From positions 1 through 24,063 of the forward strand of contig JACQEQ010000155.1 of assembly GCA_016200445.1 (NCBI GenBank): a DNA stretch of 24,063 nt, written 5' to 3'. The position numbers and the translations under genes are program-made. The number at the start of each line of letters is the position of its first letter. The stretch's first letter is position 1. The notes below the pieces were generated by a model, which was given only the letters and a program-made list of their open reading frames with translations, was not told where the DNA came from and did not search any database. The DNA comes from Gammaproteobacteria bacterium. GTDB lineage: Bacteria; Pseudomonadota; Gammaproteobacteria; SG8-11. Below are positions 22,304 to 24,063 of this stretch, piece after piece.

Positions 22304-22858
22304 TCATTCCTCGAACGCTTCACACAGCAAATGCAGAATTAAAATATGCGCTTCCTGGATGCGCCCGGTGCCGGTTGTAGGAATCACCAGCGCGTGATCG
22401 ACCAGCGGCAGCAGCTTGCCGCCGTCGCGGCCGAGCAATCCAACGGTGGTGATTTTATGGCGGTGTGCGTATTCGACGGCTTCGACCACGTTGGCGGAAT
22501 TGCCCGATGTGCTGATCGCGATCAGCACATCGCCCGCGCGTGCCAGCGCTTCTAGCTGGCGTGCGAATACGCGTGCATAGCCGTAGTCGTTCCCGATGGC
22601 AGTGAGCGCAGAAGCGTCGGTGGTCAGCGCAATCGCCGGATAGGCGCGGCGATCCTTTTCGTAGCGACCGGTGAGTTCCGAGGCAAAGTGCTGTGCGTCG
22701 GCCGCCGAACCGCCGTTGCCACAGGCGAACACGCGTCCATCGGCGCGAAAGGTTTTTTTCAGCAATTCAGCAACTGCAACGATGGCAGGCGCGATACCCT
22801 CGACGGCGTCGATGGCGCGTCGATGGGCTGCGATGCTGACGTTAATGTTTAATTCCAT
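22304..22858 (-). CDS. gmhA: Phosphoheptose isomerase
   Basis: GmhA converts sedoheptulose 7-phosphate to D-glycero-D-manno-heptose 7-phosphate, the first step of ADP-heptose synthesis, and hands product to HldE encoded next to it. The 184-residue protein is a SIS-domain enzyme of normal length. It has VFACGNGGSAADAQHFASEL, TGRYEKDR, ISTSGNSANVVEA and the C-terminal QEAHILILHLLCE, whose Glu and His belong to the metal/active site in this family. The ATG at 22858 has GGGGA 8 nt upstream. It is transcribed away from the LtaS-like gene. Confidence 0.95.
   Translation of the reverse strand: MELNINVSIAAHRRAIDAVEGIAPAIVAVAELLKKTFRADGRVFACGNGGSAADAQHFASELTGRYEKDRRAYPAIALTTDASALTAIGNDYGYARVFARQLEALARAGDVLIAISTSGNSANVVEAVEYAHRHKITTVGLLGRDGGKLLPLVDHALVIPTTGTGRIQEAHILILHLLCEAFEE
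22308..22312 (-). promoter_or_regulatory. Ribosome-binding site deciding the hldE TTG start
   Basis: GAGGA on the minus strand lies within the last two codons of gmhA, 8 nt before TTG at 22299. It supports that non-ATG start over the upstream GTG, which has no such site. Confidence 0.6.
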
Positions 22859-22885
22859 CCTGATGGTCCCCGTGCGGATGGCGAC

Positions 22886-22913
22886 ATTCTAAATCAAACC
22901 GCCAGGTTGTCGC
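22886..22913 (-). promoter_or_regulatory. Putative promoter of gmhA-hldE
   Basis: On the minus strand, GCGACA (22913-22908) and TAGAAT (22891-22886) are 16 bp apart, 4/6 and 5/6 matches to sigma70 boxes, and end 27 bp before the gmhA start. Found by eye only. Confidence 0.35.
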
Positions 22914-22918
22914 ATGAT

Positions 22919-22948
22919 TTACCCAATTCAATGCTGGCGCAGTACAAT
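22919..22948 (+). promoter_or_regulatory. Putative promoter of the LtaS-like gene
   Basis: TACAAT (22943-22948) is a 5/6 match to a -10 box. A weak TTACCC (22919-22924) is 18 bp upstream. The site is 41 bp before the start codon in the divergent gap with gmhA. Confidence 0.35.
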
Positions 22949-22989
22949 GCACGCCTGAAAATCAGCCGATCCACATCACTTTGTTCGCT

Positions 22990-24063
22990 ATGACCAGACT
23001 AACCAAGAGTGCGCTGTTGTTCGGCTTGTCGTTGCTGGTGTTCGGATGGTTCCGCGCGTTGCTGCTGTGGATTTATCCCGAGCAGTTCGACGGCTTGGCG
23101 CTGCACGACGTTGTGCTCGCGTTTGTGCACGGCGTGCGTTTCGACGCGTCCACCCTCGTGGTGGTGTTTATCGTTCCGTTGTTGCTGATGAATTTTCCAC
23201 TCGCGATTGCGCAGCGCCCCGGCTGGTTCAATTCATTTGCGTGGCTGCTGTATGTGCTGACGTTGATCATGGTTGGCGTGCTGGTCAGCGACCTGATTTA
23301 TTTTGGCTTCGTCAGCCGCCACCTCGGCAACGAGATCATGTTGCTGGGCAACGACGGCGGTTTCGTGCTCGATATGGCGTTCGGCAGCTATAAGTGGATC
23401 GTGTTGGCGTTCGTGATCGGTTCTGCGTTGTTGTTTGTAATTTGGCGCAGGGTTTTGACATTAAAGTTGGCTCCGGCGCGCCTCATGGCGGTGCAATACG
23501 TCGTGATGCTGCTGGGTTTGATCATCATCGGGCGCGGCGGCATCACCAACAAACCGATCAGCGCCATCGACGCGTTTACCACCGGCGAAACCCGCTTCGG
23601 CAATCTGGTGCTCAATGGCGTGTTCACCGCCGCGCATGCCAGCAATAACAGCAAGAGCGTCAATCACCACTTCGTGCCGCTGGCCGATGCGTTGCACAGC
23701 GTGCAAGGCGCGGCGCCGCCGGATGCGGAATTTCCGATGCTCAAGCGTTACCCGGCGCACAAAACCAACTACAACATCGTGTTCGTGATGCTGGAAAGCT
23801 GGGACCCGAAATACATCGACAGCTTCGGCGCGGACCATCTGAAGCTGACGCCCAACTTCGACGCGCTCGCTGCGCAGGGGCTGAAGTTTGACAATTTTTA
23901 CGCCGCCGGGCAGCGCAGCATCGAAGGTGCGCAGGCGGCGCTAACCGGGCTACCGATTTTAACCGGCATGCCGGTGATCGGCAGTGGCCTGGAGTTGTCG
24001 AACATCTCGCGCCTGGGCAGCATCGCCAAGAGCAACGGCTACAGCACGTTGATGGTACAAAGC
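22990..24063 (+). CDS. LtaS-like membrane sulfatase/phosphotransferase, N-terminal part (3' end outside window)
   Basis: The frame stays open for 358 codons to the window edge. About five membrane helices are visible (near 7-27, 50-75, 82-104, 135-155, 165-185). An extracytoplasmic alkaline-phosphatase-fold domain starts near residue 260: NYNIVFVMLESWDPKYIDSFG, with Glu269 as a predicted metal ligand. In LtaS-type enzymes the catalytic nucleophile is a Thr; here the matching loop (FYAAGQRSIEGAQAALTGLP) has Ser310. Relatives transfer phosphoglycerol or phosphoethanolamine to glycans or lipids in the periplasm. The gene is divergent from gmhA-hldE, so a role in envelope modification is reasonable but unproven. 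The start has no strong ribosome-binding site; the product begins with a good membrane helix. Confidence 0.82.
   Translation, partial: MTRLTKSALLFGLSLLVFGWFRALLLWIYPEQFDGLALHDVVLAFVHGVRFDASTLVVVFIVPLLLMNFPLAIAQRPGWFNSFAWLLYVLTLIMVGVLVSDLIYFGFVSRHLGNEIMLLGNDGGFVLDMAFGSYKWIVLAFVIGSALLFVIWRRVLTLKLAPARLMAVQYVVMLLGLIIIGRGGITNKPISAIDAFTTGETRFGNLVLNGVFTAAHASNNSKSVNHHFVPLADALHSVQGAAPPDAEFPMLKRYPAHKTNYNIVFVMLESWDPKYIDSFGADHLKLTPNFDALAAQGLKFDNFYAAGQRSIEGAQAALTGLPILTGMPVIGSGLELSNISRLGSIAKSNGYSTLMVQS

Overview
The window reads as chromosomal DNA of a Gram-negative proteobacterium, most likely gammaproteobacterial or a close betaproteobacterial relative. The reasons are genes for LPS inner-core synthesis (gmhA, hldE, a Kdo kinase, a family 9 heptosyltransferase), a YejM/LapC-type inner-membrane protein, DgkA, a two-subunit glycine decarboxylase (gcvPA/gcvPB) and a tandem glycine riboswitch. 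I see no phage, plasmid, CRISPR or insertion-sequence genes and no tRNA or rRNA.

Layout. 1-1543: the end of a class III nucleotide cyclase, followed 1 bp later by a TPR lipoprotein. 1576-1840: promoter, two-aptamer glycine riboswitch and intrinsic terminator. 1866-8850: glycine cleavage genes gcvT, gcvH and gcvPA, then tpx (thiol peroxidase) and a yejM/lapC-like gene, and only then gcvPB. 8965-10311: dgkA and a PfkB-family kinase. 10404-12438: a Kdo kinase gene (minus strand) divergent from a heptosyltransferase gene. 12670-20036: a periplasmic di-heme cytochrome c peroxidase translationally coupled to a membrane PAS histidine kinase, then a large soluble hybrid kinase whose N-terminus is cut by an in-frame TGA. 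20178-20829: an intact AbrB-type antitoxin with a decayed PIN toxin (vapC). 20863-22858 (minus): gmhA-hldE, ADP-heptose synthesis. 22990-end: the start of an LtaS-like membrane sulfatase/phosphotransferase.

How the genes fit together. Three themes recur. The first is glycine/one-carbon metabolism under riboswitch control. The second is outer-membrane and LPS building and homeostasis: the LapC-like protein, DgkA recycling of diacylglycerol, Kdo kinase, heptosyltransferase, HldE/GmhA and the LtaS-like enzyme. The third is peroxide/redox handling: Tpx, and the di-heme peroxidase with its coupled kinase.

The most unusual structure is a set of palindromic repeats confined to the intergenic gaps between 7.2 and 12.6 kb. 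Three are composite elements made of two hairpins that are inverted copies of each other. They share one architecture but have different stem sequences. Simpler single hairpins lie in three other gaps of the same stretch. The other notable points are the nonsense codon in front of the hybrid kinase, the mutated vapC beside an intact antitoxin, and the tpx-lapC pair inside the gcv gene set. I found no clear candidate for a wholly new system; the peroxidase-kinase pair and the repeat family are the closest.
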